Origin: CAZAQS01 sp964486825
GTDB taxonomy: Bacteria; Chloroflexota; Anaerolineae; Anaerolineales; UBA4823
Direction of reading: 5' to 3'
Assembly: GCA_964486825.1 (NCBI GenBank)
Contig: CAZAQS010000151.1
Location: forward strand, 1-11,237
DNA length: 11,237 nucleotides
Below the pieces are notes generated by a model. That model did no database searches. It had not been told where the DNA came from and worked only from the letters and a program-made list of their open reading frames with translations. Position numbers and translations under genes: made by a program. Of the stretch, positions 1-6,704 are shown one piece after another. The first letter of the stretch is position 1, and every line of letters starts with the position of its first letter.

Positions 1-112
1 GCCGGTCCGGTGCTGATCCGGACATCTACGAGTATTTTGTTTATAACAGGTATGAGGCGGTACCTGTTATAAACAAAATACTCGTAGATGTCCGGATCAG
101 CACCGGACCGGC
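1..112. repeat. Perfect 52-bp inverted repeat with 8-nt spacer at the window end
   Basis: Bases 1-52 are the exact reverse complement of bases 61-112, separated by the 8-nt spacer tgaggcgg at 53-60. I compared the two arms base by base and found no mismatch. The right arm (61-112) and the spacer carry a natural continuation of the PIG-L reading frame. The left arm merely mirrors the right arm. A long, flawless palindrome with a short loop, inside a coding gene and exactly at the sequence terminus, is typical of a fold-back chimera from amplification, library preparation or assembly. A real hairpin cannot be excluded from one sequence. It shows no terminator U-tract and no gene boundary. Confidence 0.97.
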
Positions 113-548
113 TCAGGGCCATATGGATAGCCTGGTAAAGGGCCAGATGGTCAGGGTGACGGTCATACCGAAATGGAATCAGGATCTGGTTAGGTTGAAT
201 CGATCCGATCAAAGGCACCAATTTCCCGGTAAGCTGCTTTATCTCTGCCTTAAGCGCTCCATCTGGAAGTCCCAAAAAATGGATATTCTCACCCGGAATC
301 CCGAGGACGCGCATGGCCTCTCGAGCCTCTTGCGTCCGGATCTCCTCCAGCTCCTGAGATGGTTCAGGCGCCCAAGATATCCCCGGTACCGGGGAGCGCG
401 TGCCATCTGTCGCATAGGCCAGGTAAAGCCTTTCCTTATGGGAGAGGCTGGCTAGTGTGCCGCCACAGGCAAGCACTTCGTCGTCCATATGAGGCGCGAA
501 TACAAGGACTACTCCAGGAAATATCCTTTCAGGATCACCGGGCGTCAT
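1..548 (-). CDS. PIG-L family (LmbE-like) N-deacetylase, C-terminally truncated
   Basis: The frame is open from an ATG at 548-546 to the window edge with no stop. Residues 19-24 read PHMDDE, a variant of the family's first zinc motif (usually HPDDE). RHPDH at about residues 130-134 is the second zinc-binding motif. These place it in the PIG-L/LmbE zinc-dependent deacetylase family (MshB, BshB and teicoplanin-type deacetylases), which remove acetyl groups from N-acetylglucosamine-type sugars. A typical member is about 220-280 residues, so the C-terminus is missing. The start codon overlaps the stop of the upstream glycosyltransferase as ATGA, implying translational coupling and a shared pathway. 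Only about the first 165 residues are trustworthy. Beyond position 53 the frame reads through the mirrored arm of the inverted repeat, and that peptide is probably artefactual. Met in place of Pro in the first motif is a mild variation. The exact substrate is unknown. Confidence 0.9.
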   Translation of the reverse strand, partial: MTPGDPERIFPGVVLVFAPHMDDEVLACGGTLASLSHKERLYLAYATDGTRSPVPGISWAPEPSQELEEIRTQEAREAMRVLGIPGENIHFLGLPDGALKAEIKQLTGKLVPLIGSIQPNQILIPFRYDRHPDHLALYQAIHMALSRSGADPDIYEYFVYNRYRLIPVINKILVDVRISTGP

Positions 549-1663
549 GGGCCTGTTACCACTCCGGTCAAAACATCGAGGGTTTCTTTTGCACATCTAT
601 CCCAGGTAAATTTTTTCGCTCGCTGTGTACCCTTTGATGATAGCTCCTCTCGTAACTCGGGTGAGCAAAGCACCTGGTAGAGAGACTCAGCAATGGCCTG
701 GTGATCCAGTGGATTTACCATCAAGGCAGCTTCCCCTACCAACTCCTTGAGCCCATTGGAATCGGAGGTAACGATGGGCGTCCCACAGGCGAGAGCCTCG
801 GTGATGGGGATGGGAAAAGCTTCCACATGCGACGGATACAGGAATACATCGGCGAGGGAATAAAAGGCCGGTAAATCCGCCTGGTCGACCCAGCCAGTGA
901 AGAGGATATCACTTCCAAATCCCGTATCGGGAATTTGGTAATCTGCCTTGAACTTATGGCAGTCTTTGCCCACCACAACCAATTTGTGTTCCACCCGTTC
1001 ATGGAGAATCTGGTAGGCATTCAATATTCCCGCAAAATTCTTGCGGTCTCCCCGGTCATAGCCAGACAAGGTTAAGATAAAGCGCTCAGGTAAGGCATAT
1101 TTTTCACGGACATGAACGAGGGTCTGGGGATCTGTGAGGCGCTTGAAGTTGCGAGCAGGTGCAAAATAGACTGTTTTGATCTTCCCATGTGGCGGGTGGA
1201 ATTTGTTATTAAATACATCAGTGGTTAGCTGGGAGACGGAGAGCACTGCAGAAGCTCTATTAAGATAAACTGGCATGCTAAGATTTACGTTCCTCAAGTC
1301 CGACCGGCTCCAAAAGTGCTGGAACTCCGGCATAAACCAACCTGCGCCGTGTAAAACCATGACCGTTTTACACGGGGCAACAATCGGAACGGTAAATTTC
1401 GGGTGAAAGAGCACCTCCACTTTCTTGCTTGCACAGGCCCTGGGAATGCTGACCTGGTCCCAAATGGCCTTGTTAGGTGCATGGATCAACTGCTCCTCTG
1501 CGTTTTCGTGCTGGGCGAATGCACCCAGGTTGGCAGGAGTGCGATAAAACAGGATGTACTGATTTTCTCTGTCCAGGTTGAGGAGCTCTTGGGTGATATT
1601 GCGGGTATAAACACCGATACCACCTTTTTCATCGATTGAACGAAGCATAATGCCAATTCGCAT
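545..1663 (-). CDS. GT4 family glycosyltransferase (GT-B fold)
   Basis: The protein has 372 residues, normal for retaining GT4 (old 'group 1') enzymes that move a sugar from a nucleotide-sugar donor to an acceptor in the cytoplasm. The N-terminal acceptor domain starts with a beta strand (MRIGIML) and a glycine-rich GGIGVYT loop near residues 14-20. The C-terminal donor domain shows DRKNF near 206-210, with a Lys expected to hold the donor phosphates. It also shows the EX7E motif, from Glu281 to Glu289, followed by ALACGTPIV. No signal peptide or membrane span is visible. The ATG follows the stop of the acyltransferase gene by 2 nt, with a GGAG-type site inside that gene's end. Its own stop overlaps the PIG-L start as ATGA. 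That pairing suggests transfer of an N-acetylhexosamine that is then deacetylated, as in MshA/MshB. This is an inference, because donor and acceptor cannot be read from sequence. Confidence 0.93.
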   Translation of the reverse strand: MRIGIMLRSIDEKGGIGVYTRNITQELLNLDRENQYILFYRTPANLGAFAQHENAEEQLIHAPNKAIWDQVSIPRACASKKVEVLFHPKFTVPIVAPCKTVMVLHGAGWFMPEFQHFWSRSDLRNVNLSMPVYLNRASAVLSVSQLTTDVFNNKFHPPHGKIKTVYFAPARNFKRLTDPQTLVHVREKYALPERFILTLSGYDRGDRKNFAGILNAYQILHERVEHKLVVVGKDCHKFKADYQIPDTGFGSDILFTGWVDQADLPAFYSLADVFLYPSHVEAFPIPITEALACGTPIVTSDSNGLKELVGEAALMVNPLDHQAIAESLYQVLCSPELREELSSKGTQRAKKFTWDRCAKETLDVLTGVVTGP

Positions 1664-1665
1664 GC

Positions 1666-2199
1666 TTACTTCCGCTCCCCGATAACTTTCCCCGGCACAC
1701 CAGCCAGGATTGAATAAGGCGGCACATCACAGTTTACCAGGCTCATTGCTCCGATGACTGCCCCCTTCCCGATGGTGACGCCCGGTAAGATTACAACACC
1801 TGCGCCTACCAGGACATCCTCCTCGATCAATACTGGATCGTGATAGGAGCCCTGGTCTACAATCAATAGATCTCTGCTTTCAAAGTTCCGGCTACCCCCT
1901 AAAATGGTTACGTGCGGTCCAAGCCGGACGTTGTCTTCAAGGATCACATCCTTTATACCGGTAGAAATGTGGTTGAAGCTGCTAATGGCGCAGTTTTTTC
2001 CGGTGCTTATCATCCCCCCCTGGGTTTGAAGGATCGCATAAGGCTTAACGACTGTACCTTTTCCAAACCTGATCTGGCTGTTCAGCTGTATGCGAGACTG
2101 CATACTCACATAACAATGGTATTTCATAGAATAATAGATGGAAACGATGAATTGTGGAACGATATAACGTTGAACGATGCGTTGTAGCATGGAAGCCAA
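1666..2199 (-). CDS. Left-handed beta-helix (hexapeptide repeat) acyltransferase
   Basis: The protein is 177 residues long. From about residue 40 it is built of imperfect hexapeptide repeats of the [LIV]-G-x-x-x-x type, for example VLVGAG, VILPGV, TIGKGA and VIGAMS. It ends with the characteristic DVPPYSILAGVPGKVIG tail of WbbJ/WcaF/Maa-like O-acetyltransferases. Such enzymes are trimers that move acetyl (or another acyl) groups from acyl-CoA to sugars. The N-terminus has a hydrophobic, amphipathic stretch but no clear signal peptide. I use the TTG at 2199-2197 because AGGAG lies 9 nt upstream. The ATG three codons later would have an 18-nt spacing. Where many relatives carry a His-x-His just after the GPxVTI segment, this protein reads GGSRNF. 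The usual catalytic His may therefore be displaced or lost. Confidence 0.92.
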   Translation of the reverse strand: MASMLQRIVQRYIVPQFIVSIYYSMKYHCYVSMQSRIQLNSQIRFGKGTVVKPYAILQTQGGMISTGKNCAISSFNHISTGIKDVILEDNVRLGPHVTILGGSRNFESRDLLIVDQGSYHDPVLIEEDVLVGAGVVILPGVTIGKGAVIGAMSLVNCDVPPYSILAGVPGKVIGERK

Positions 2200-2320
2200 C
2201 CCTATCTTCTCCTGTTCTCAACTAACCTGAGCGCGCTCCGCCCTTCCGACATAAAATGGATTCAATAAACTTAGGAGTAAATTCCGGCTATTTATCCTGT
2301 TTGACAGGAATTAAAAGCTT
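2200..2320. other. Longest intergenic gap (121 bp) in the window
   Basis: This spacer between the membrane-protein gene and the acyltransferase gene is the only gap over 100 bp. It holds the AGGAG site of the acyltransferase, a 10-bp palindrome gagcgcgctc (2229-2238) and a small stem-loop tcctgt-ttg-acagga (2295-2309) just after the upstream stop. The stem-loop has no T-run on either strand, so I do not call it an intrinsic terminator. I see no convincing -35/-10 pair. If an internal promoter exists for the acyltransferase, glycosyltransferase and PIG-L trio, this is the most likely place for it. Confidence 0.5.
2209..2213 (-). promoter_or_regulatory. Ribosome binding site favouring a TTG start
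   Basis: On the minus strand this reads AGGAG, 9 nt before the TTG at 2199 and 18 nt before the in-frame ATG at 2190. The spacing supports the TTG as the start of the acyltransferase. Confidence 0.65.
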
Positions 2321-2887
2321 TCAATCGTCTCCCATCCCACCCTGCAACACGACGGGCTTACGCTTGCTTTTCTGCAAAAGGTTGAAAAGGAGGATAAGTA
2401 CGATGAAGAAGACGGCTTCTGATAGAAGAGTCCAAAGATGCTCGAGGCTTAACAACCCCAACCCCCATTGGAATCCATAGAATAGCTTAACTGGAGCTAT
2501 TACCCGCTCTGGGTAGAGCGGCCAAAACAGCTTGACGCCTCTTTCGCTTGTAAAAAAGTCCATCAAAACATGTAGCTCGTAAGAGGCCAGGGCTGCCGGG
2601 AACCAGCTTAGGAAGGCATTCTTGAAAAACCTTGAGAGCATGATTGCGACAACCAGAGCAATAATGAGACCGGATACCAGGCTGTGCGTGTAATTATTAT
2701 GGAAGCCGTGCATATCACCGAAAATAAGCCCGGGTAAAGTATCGATATCCGGGAGGATGGACAGGCCGGCGAAAACTAGAAGTTGGCCAGGCGGGGGCCA
2801 GAAACGATCCATCTTCTCAGGTTGCTTATCCTTTACACTCTTGTAGATGAGATAACCGGTAGCGATATGGGCGAAGGGTGTGGGCAT
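2321..2887 (-). CDS. YdjM/DUF457-type membrane-bound putative metal-dependent hydrolase
   Basis: This 188-residue membrane protein carries the conserved polar residues of the YdjM/DUF457 family. They are His7 at the start of the first helix (AHIATGYLI), the PDID pair Asp47/Asp49, NNYTHSL with His68, and HVLMDFF with His106 and Asp110. RGVKLFWPL follows at about 116-124. Hydrophobic segments lie around residues 36-46, 70-84, 92-110 and 155-172, so about four membrane passes are likely. The family is annotated as inner-membrane metal-dependent hydrolases, but its substrate is generally not established. The ATG lies 17 nt after the AsnB stop, with only a weak Shine-Dalgarno match. It is the only clear membrane protein here. 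It could act on a lipid-linked or exported form of the product, or be an unrelated passenger. Confidence 0.85.
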   Translation of the reverse strand: MPTPFAHIATGYLIYKSVKDKQPEKMDRFWPPPGQLLVFAGLSILPDIDTLPGLIFGDMHGFHNNYTHSLVSGLIIALVVAIMLSRFFKNAFLSWFPAALASYELHVLMDFFTSERGVKLFWPLYPERVIAPVKLFYGFQWGLGLLSLEHLWTLLSEAVFFIVLILLFNLLQKSKRKPVVLQGGMGDD

Positions 2888-2904
2888 GAGGATATCTCGT
2901 TCCG

Positions 2905-4839
2905 TTATCCGGTTTTCAAAGCCGCCAGGAGTCTCTGATTGACGTTTTCCTGACCGGCCTGCTCGATATATAACTGGTGCCAGATTTCAAGGTTTAAAAG
3001 CATCCACAAGCGCACGTGGTGGTCTGAGCGACGCTGCTGGTGTTCATGCAAATAGCGTTGGATGGTTTTGCTGGAGAAAAGTCCCTCCTTAACAAAAAAG
3101 GAGCTGGATAGGGTATCTCGGAGGAAGGGAAAAAGCTCGGTGCGGAACCAATATGCTATAGGAAACATGAAGCCTTGCTTCTCCCGTCGGACAATCGAAT
3201 CCGGCAGATATCCTGAGGCTAATTTCCGCAGCAGATGCTTCGGCTGTCCATTTTGTACTTTAAGGTTGCTCGGGAACCTGGCTAATAACTCCACCAACTC
3301 GTGGTCTAAAAACGGCGAGCGTGATTCTAGCCCGTGGGCCATGGTCATGCGATCGGTAAGCATCAATGAATGCTCAGGAAGTCGAGTGACGAAATCCGTG
3401 TACAACATCTTATCCAGAATGGTCTCAGCCCTGGCATGGATGAAGGGATCTGCGATGACACGAGCAGAATCGTTATCGCCCAGCTCCTTCCACAAGCTCT
3501 CGCTGTAAAGGTCACGCTTATCCACAGAATTGAAGCGGAAGATGCAAGTGGCTTCCGCATATTGCTCGGCGGGGGTGGGCTGCAAGGAGAGCTGGTGTAC
3601 CCAACGTAGCTTCTGAGTTGTGCTCTTATAGGTGAAGCTGTCCGGGATTGCATTTAGAAAGGGGCCGATCAGCCTGGTACGTAACAGAGAAGGGACTTTG
3701 GCATAGGCGTTAATATAGCGATTCCCTACATAGCGATCGAAGCCGGCAAAGAGCTCGTCGCCGCCGTCGCCGCCTAACACAACCTTGACATTGCGAGAGG
3801 CGAGTTCGGCAGCCTGGAACATGCAAGCAGCTATGGGATCAGAAGGCTCATCCAAATGCCAGATCATCTTGGGGAGCGATTGGATGAGATTGGCAGAGAC
3901 GCGTTGCTCGGTATGTTCAGTCCCATGATAATCTGCCACCAGGCGTGCATAAGGCAGTTCATCAAAGTCACCTTCTTCTACGCCGATAGAAAAAGTTTGC
4001 AGTTTGCGTTTTAAATCCTGGGAAAGGATGGCCACGATCATGCTCGAGTCCAACCCTCCGCTCAAGAAGGCGCCTACTGGCACGTCGCTGATCAGGTGCG
4101 ACTCAAGAGTAGATCTGAGCTTATCTTGCAATGCCTCCAGCAATTCGGCTTCAGAAAGGGAAAGCTTGTCGAGGAAGGATAGCTCCCAATAAGGGCGGAT
4201 GTTGACCGTGCCATTCTGGAAGACCAGTATGTGGGCGGGTGGAAGCTTCTTGATATGCTTGAAAATCGTATCCGGGGAGGGGATAAAGCGTAACGATAGG
4301 TAGTGGTGGACGGAGGTCAAGTCCATCTGCCTTGGTTGCTGGTTGGCTGCCAGGATGGCTTTAGGCTCTGAGGCGAATATAAATTCACGTCCGTTGTATG
4401 CATAATAGACTGGTTTTTGGCCAAGCCGGTCTCTTGCCAGGAGCAATTTCTGATGCCGGGCATCCCAAATGGCAATGGCGAACATTCCACGAAGCTGTTC
4501 GACGAATTGTTCGCCAAGTTCCTCGTACAGGTGGACAATCACCTCAGTATCTGAGTTCGTGCGGAAGGTATGGCCTTTCTCCAGCAATACATCTCTAAGC
4601 TGGCGGTGATTGTAAATCTCACCATTGTAGACAACCCAAACACTACCATTCTCATTGCTGATGGGTTGCTTTCCGCCGGGTAGGTCGATGATGCTCAACC
4701 GCCGGTTTGCAAGGCCGATGCAGCCATCCAGATAAATGCCCTCATCATCTGGCCCGCGATGAGCTATGCTCTGCAGCATGAGCCGCAGATCATGTTGATC
4801 TACCCCATTCTCACTGTACCTTCCACAAATACCACACAT
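2905..4839 (-). CDS. asnB: Asparagine synthase (glutamine-hydrolysing)-like amidotransferase
   Basis: The 644-residue protein is complete and has both AsnB domains. The N-terminal class II glutaminase (about 1-200) has Cys2, the nucleophile exposed after Met removal. It also has RRLSIIDL at about 46-53, YNGEIYN at 71-77 and SDTEV at 96-100, which bind glutamine. The synthetase domain has the pyrophosphate loop SGGLDSS at 260-266 and GGDGGDELFAGF at about 356-367. All catalytic signatures look intact, so it should make an amide from a carboxylate, ATP and glutamine-derived ammonia. The family makes asparagine. Members in glycan clusters instead amidate sugar acids or other acceptors, and the neighbourhood favours that role here (inference). 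ATG starts 10 nt after the methyltransferase stop, with AGGA 8 nt upstream overlapping that stop codon. Confidence 0.95.
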   Translation of the reverse strand: MCGICGRYSENGVDQHDLRLMLQSIAHRGPDDEGIYLDGCIGLANRRLSIIDLPGGKQPISNENGSVWVVYNGEIYNHRQLRDVLLEKGHTFRTNSDTEVIVHLYEELGEQFVEQLRGMFAIAIWDARHQKLLLARDRLGQKPVYYAYNGREFIFASEPKAILAANQQPRQMDLTSVHHYLSLRFIPSPDTIFKHIKKLPPAHILVFQNGTVNIRPYWELSFLDKLSLSEAELLEALQDKLRSTLESHLISDVPVGAFLSGGLDSSMIVAILSQDLKRKLQTFSIGVEEGDFDELPYARLVADYHGTEHTEQRVSANLIQSLPKMIWHLDEPSDPIAACMFQAAELASRNVKVVLGGDGGDELFAGFDRYVGNRYINAYAKVPSLLRTRLIGPFLNAIPDSFTYKSTTQKLRWVHQLSLQPTPAEQYAEATCIFRFNSVDKRDLYSESLWKELGDNDSARVIADPFIHARAETILDKMLYTDFVTRLPEHSLMLTDRMTMAHGLESRSPFLDHELVELLARFPSNLKVQNGQPKHLLRKLASGYLPDSIVRREKQGFMFPIAYWFRTELFPFLRDTLSSSFFVKEGLFSSKTIQRYLHEHQQRRSDHHVRLWMLLNLEIWHQLYIEQAGQENVNQRLLAALKTG

Positions 4840-4849
4840 TCTAGATATC

Positions 4850-5656
4850 CTAAAGCTTGACTGCAGTGATGGAATACTTATAAGCGTAACGCCTGGCGAT
4901 ATTTTCAGGGATCAAATTATAAACCGGCTTGAAGATTGATTTGTATAACCAGGCCTTTACTCCATCTCGCCGGACGGGCAGAGCCCGATAATGTTCCTGG
5001 ACAGCCTCCATCACCTCAAAGCCTATAAACATCTCGAGGATTTCTGACTCGGTGTAAAAATCGTTGACGGGTGGGTCCTCCTCTTTGTGTTCGATATTTT
5101 CACGCCCGAGGTGGTGGAGCAGGTACATCCAGGAAGGTTTGCGATAAAAATGAGAGATGATAGCCCTACCCCCCGGTTTAAGCACCCTGCTTGCCTCCTG
5201 GATTGCACGAGGGGTATCCCCGGTGGCATGAAGGACGCCATTAGCCCACACTGCGTCGAAGGTGCCGTCCGGGAAAGGGAGATCGAGCGCGTTGGCAGTC
5301 CGCACCTCTTCCGCATGGACGTCCATGAGCTCGAAATGGCGCCGTGCAATAGCTACTGCGTTTGGAGTCAGGTCAGTAGCCGTTACCCGGACTCCCCTTT
5401 TCAAGAATTCCAGACTGTCATACCCCATCCCACAACCGATTTCCAGCAGGTGTTTTCCTGCCAGGATGGCTGATTCGCGCTCGATCCGCTCCATGATCCA
5501 GGGGAACTTATAGGGATTCATCCACGGGCGGATATGAGCGAAAAATTCCTGGCTGCCCACTTCAATATCATGATCTGTCACATATTGCATTCCAAGGGTG
5601 TGTGAATCCCAATAGGCTTGTACAGCGTTCACAGTTGTTTGTAAGCTCTCATTCAT
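4850..5656 (-). CDS. Class I SAM-dependent methyltransferase (paralogue of the one at 9235-10002)
   Basis: The protein has 268 residues and a Rossmann-like Methyltransf_11/UbiE-type core. Motif I is LEIGCGMG (71-78), the acidic residue ending strand 2 is Asp95 in TATDLTP, motif II is DAVWANGVLH, and RVLKPGGRAI is the post-motif beta strand. A C-terminal extension of about 80 residues contains basic and aromatic segments (FYRKPSWMYLL, WLYKSIFKPVYNLIP) that may bind the acceptor or the membrane surface. It resembles the product of the gene at 9235-10002 throughout, including the opening YW-[DN]-x-H and the closing YxSIF segment, so the two are paralogues. A 64-nt spacer separates it from the upstream SDR gene, and an AAGGA site lies 11 nt before the ATG. 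The asparagine-synthase-like gene follows 10 nt downstream. The methyl acceptor is unknown. Confidence 0.92.
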   Translation of the reverse strand: MNESLQTTVNAVQAYWDSHTLGMQYVTDHDIEVGSQEFFAHIRPWMNPYKFPWIMERIERESAILAGKHLLEIGCGMGYDSLEFLKRGVRVTATDLTPNAVAIARRHFELMDVHAEEVRTANALDLPFPDGTFDAVWANGVLHATGDTPRAIQEASRVLKPGGRAIISHFYRKPSWMYLLHHLGRENIEHKEEDPPVNDFYTESEILEMFIGFEVMEAVQEHYRALPVRRDGVKAWLYKSIFKPVYNLIPENIARRYAYKYSITAVKL

Positions 5657-5720
5657 ACCTTAATGCATCCTTCTTTTAGCTTGATTAGAAAGTGGAGAAA
5701 CCAACCCAATCGGCAATTTT
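5657..5720. other. Short intergenic spacer, no confident signal
   Basis: This 64-nt spacer lies between the SDR stop and the methyltransferase start. It holds an AAGGA ribosome binding site 11 nt before the ATG and one arm of an imperfect inverted repeat (ccaatc at 5706-5711 with gattgg at 5728-5733). A loose internal stem is possible, but no T-run follows on the minus strand. I see no promoter. Confidence 0.4.
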
Positions 5721-6704
5721 TTACCATGATTGGTTTTTCAACCAGCGGGCAGTCTGCTTGATGCCGCTGGGTAGGTCCACTTCAGGATGATCGCCAAGCT
5801 CCCGCCGGGCTTTGTTGATCTCGTAAGCGTTATCCTTCAAAAAGAAATCCAGGCTTCGCCTTGAAAAAGGGGGCTGTTTCCCCAGGAGCTTGAAGACGGC
5901 CTCCAAACTTAAACCGCCTACCTTACCTACAGGAATGGGGAGGTGAAATCGGGGCGGTGCAACGTCCAACTCCTGGCTGATGAGCCGGATCAAATCTATC
6001 ACCTGGACAGGTTGGCTACCGGCGATGATATACACTTCGCCACATCGGTCTTTAACCTGGGCGCAAATCTCCAGTCCTTTAACGGCATCGGATACATAGA
6101 TCGGGTGACGCCAGTTCTGCCCGCTTCCGAATATCAGAAACCGTCCTTTTGCTATGGCGCGGAATAGCTTTTGAGTGCGCGGGCAGCGCGGGCCATACAC
6201 CCAGGCTGGGCGGGCGACAACGATCGGAAAACCTGTCTGTGCAGCGAAGTCGATGGCTGCCCGTTCTCCTTCGAGTTTCGTGCGCTCGTAAATATTAGTC
6301 GGCTGGGAGTAGTAGGTTTCATCCACCGGAGGATTTGTCACATCACCCATCACACCCACACTGCTGCAGTGCACGAAGCCACGCACACCGGATTGGAATG
6401 CAGCCTCGACCAGGCGCTGAGTCCCTTGAACGTTAACCCGACGGTAATGTTCGTCGCTCAAACTGACATCTAGATGCGCGCTGGCCAGATGATAGACCAT
6501 ATCAACTCCAGCAACCAGTCGCTGTACAAGGTCAGGGTCGGTGATATCACCGGTAATCAATTCCAGCCTGTCCTGGTTCAATTGGTGGTCCAGGCGTTCA
6601 ACGTGTAAATCGACTGCCCGGACGTGATAGCCTTTGTCCAACTGGCTATCTACTAAATGGCTTCCTATGAAGCCTCCTGCCCCTGTTACCAGCACCTTCA
6701 TCAT
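5721..6704 (-). CDS. NAD-dependent epimerase/dehydratase, extended SDR
   Basis: The protein has 327 residues, a normal length for extended short-chain dehydrogenase/reductases. It opens with the nucleotide-binding GAGGFIG at 8-14. Asp32 at the end of strand 2 favours NAD. The catalytic residues are Ser114/Ser115 (HCSS), Tyr139 and Lys143 (YERTK). VVARPAWVYGP near 160-172 and HPIYVSDAVKG follow, as in sugar epimerases, 3beta-HSD-like and HpnA-like enzymes. The likely role is oxidation, epimerisation or dehydration of a nucleotide-activated or already transferred sugar in the cytoplasm. The ATG overlaps the upstream methyltransferase stop as ATGA and is followed by a second in-frame ATG (MMKVL), so the true start is uncertain by one codon. 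An imperfect inverted repeat (5706-5733) spans its stop but lacks a U-tract. The substrate is unassigned, and HpnA-like or GalE-like function cannot be separated here. Confidence 0.92.
   Translation of the reverse strand: MMKVLVTGAGGFIGSHLVDSQLDKGYHVRAVDLHVERLDHQLNQDRLELITGDITDPDLVQRLVAGVDMVYHLASAHLDVSLSDEHYRRVNVQGTQRLVEAAFQSGVRGFVHCSSVGVMGDVTNPPVDETYYSQPTNIYERTKLEGERAAIDFAAQTGFPIVVARPAWVYGPRCPRTQKLFRAIAKGRFLIFGSGQNWRHPIYVSDAVKGLEICAQVKDRCGEVYIIAGSQPVQVIDLIRLISQELDVAPPRFHLPIPVGKVGGLSLEAVFKLLGKQPPFSRRSLDFFLKDNAYEINKARRELGDHPEVDLPSGIKQTARWLKNQSW

Noticed and set aside
123..637. Plus-strand open frames over the PIG-L and glycosyltransferase ends
   Set aside because: They lack recognisable motifs and are antisense to frames with clear PIG-L and GT4 signatures.
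2229..2238. Palindrome gagcgcgctc as a possible operator
   Set aside because: A single 10-bp palindrome without a second copy or a recognisable promoter is not enough to call a regulator site.
2295..2309. Stem-loop tcctgt-ttg-acagga after the membrane-protein gene
   Set aside because: The stem is only 6 bp and no T-run follows on either strand, so it is not a credible intrinsic terminator.
5706..5733. Inverted repeat ccaatc / gattgg across the SDR stop
   Set aside because: It has short arms, a bulged inner stem and no U-tract; it overlaps coding sequence and could occur by chance.
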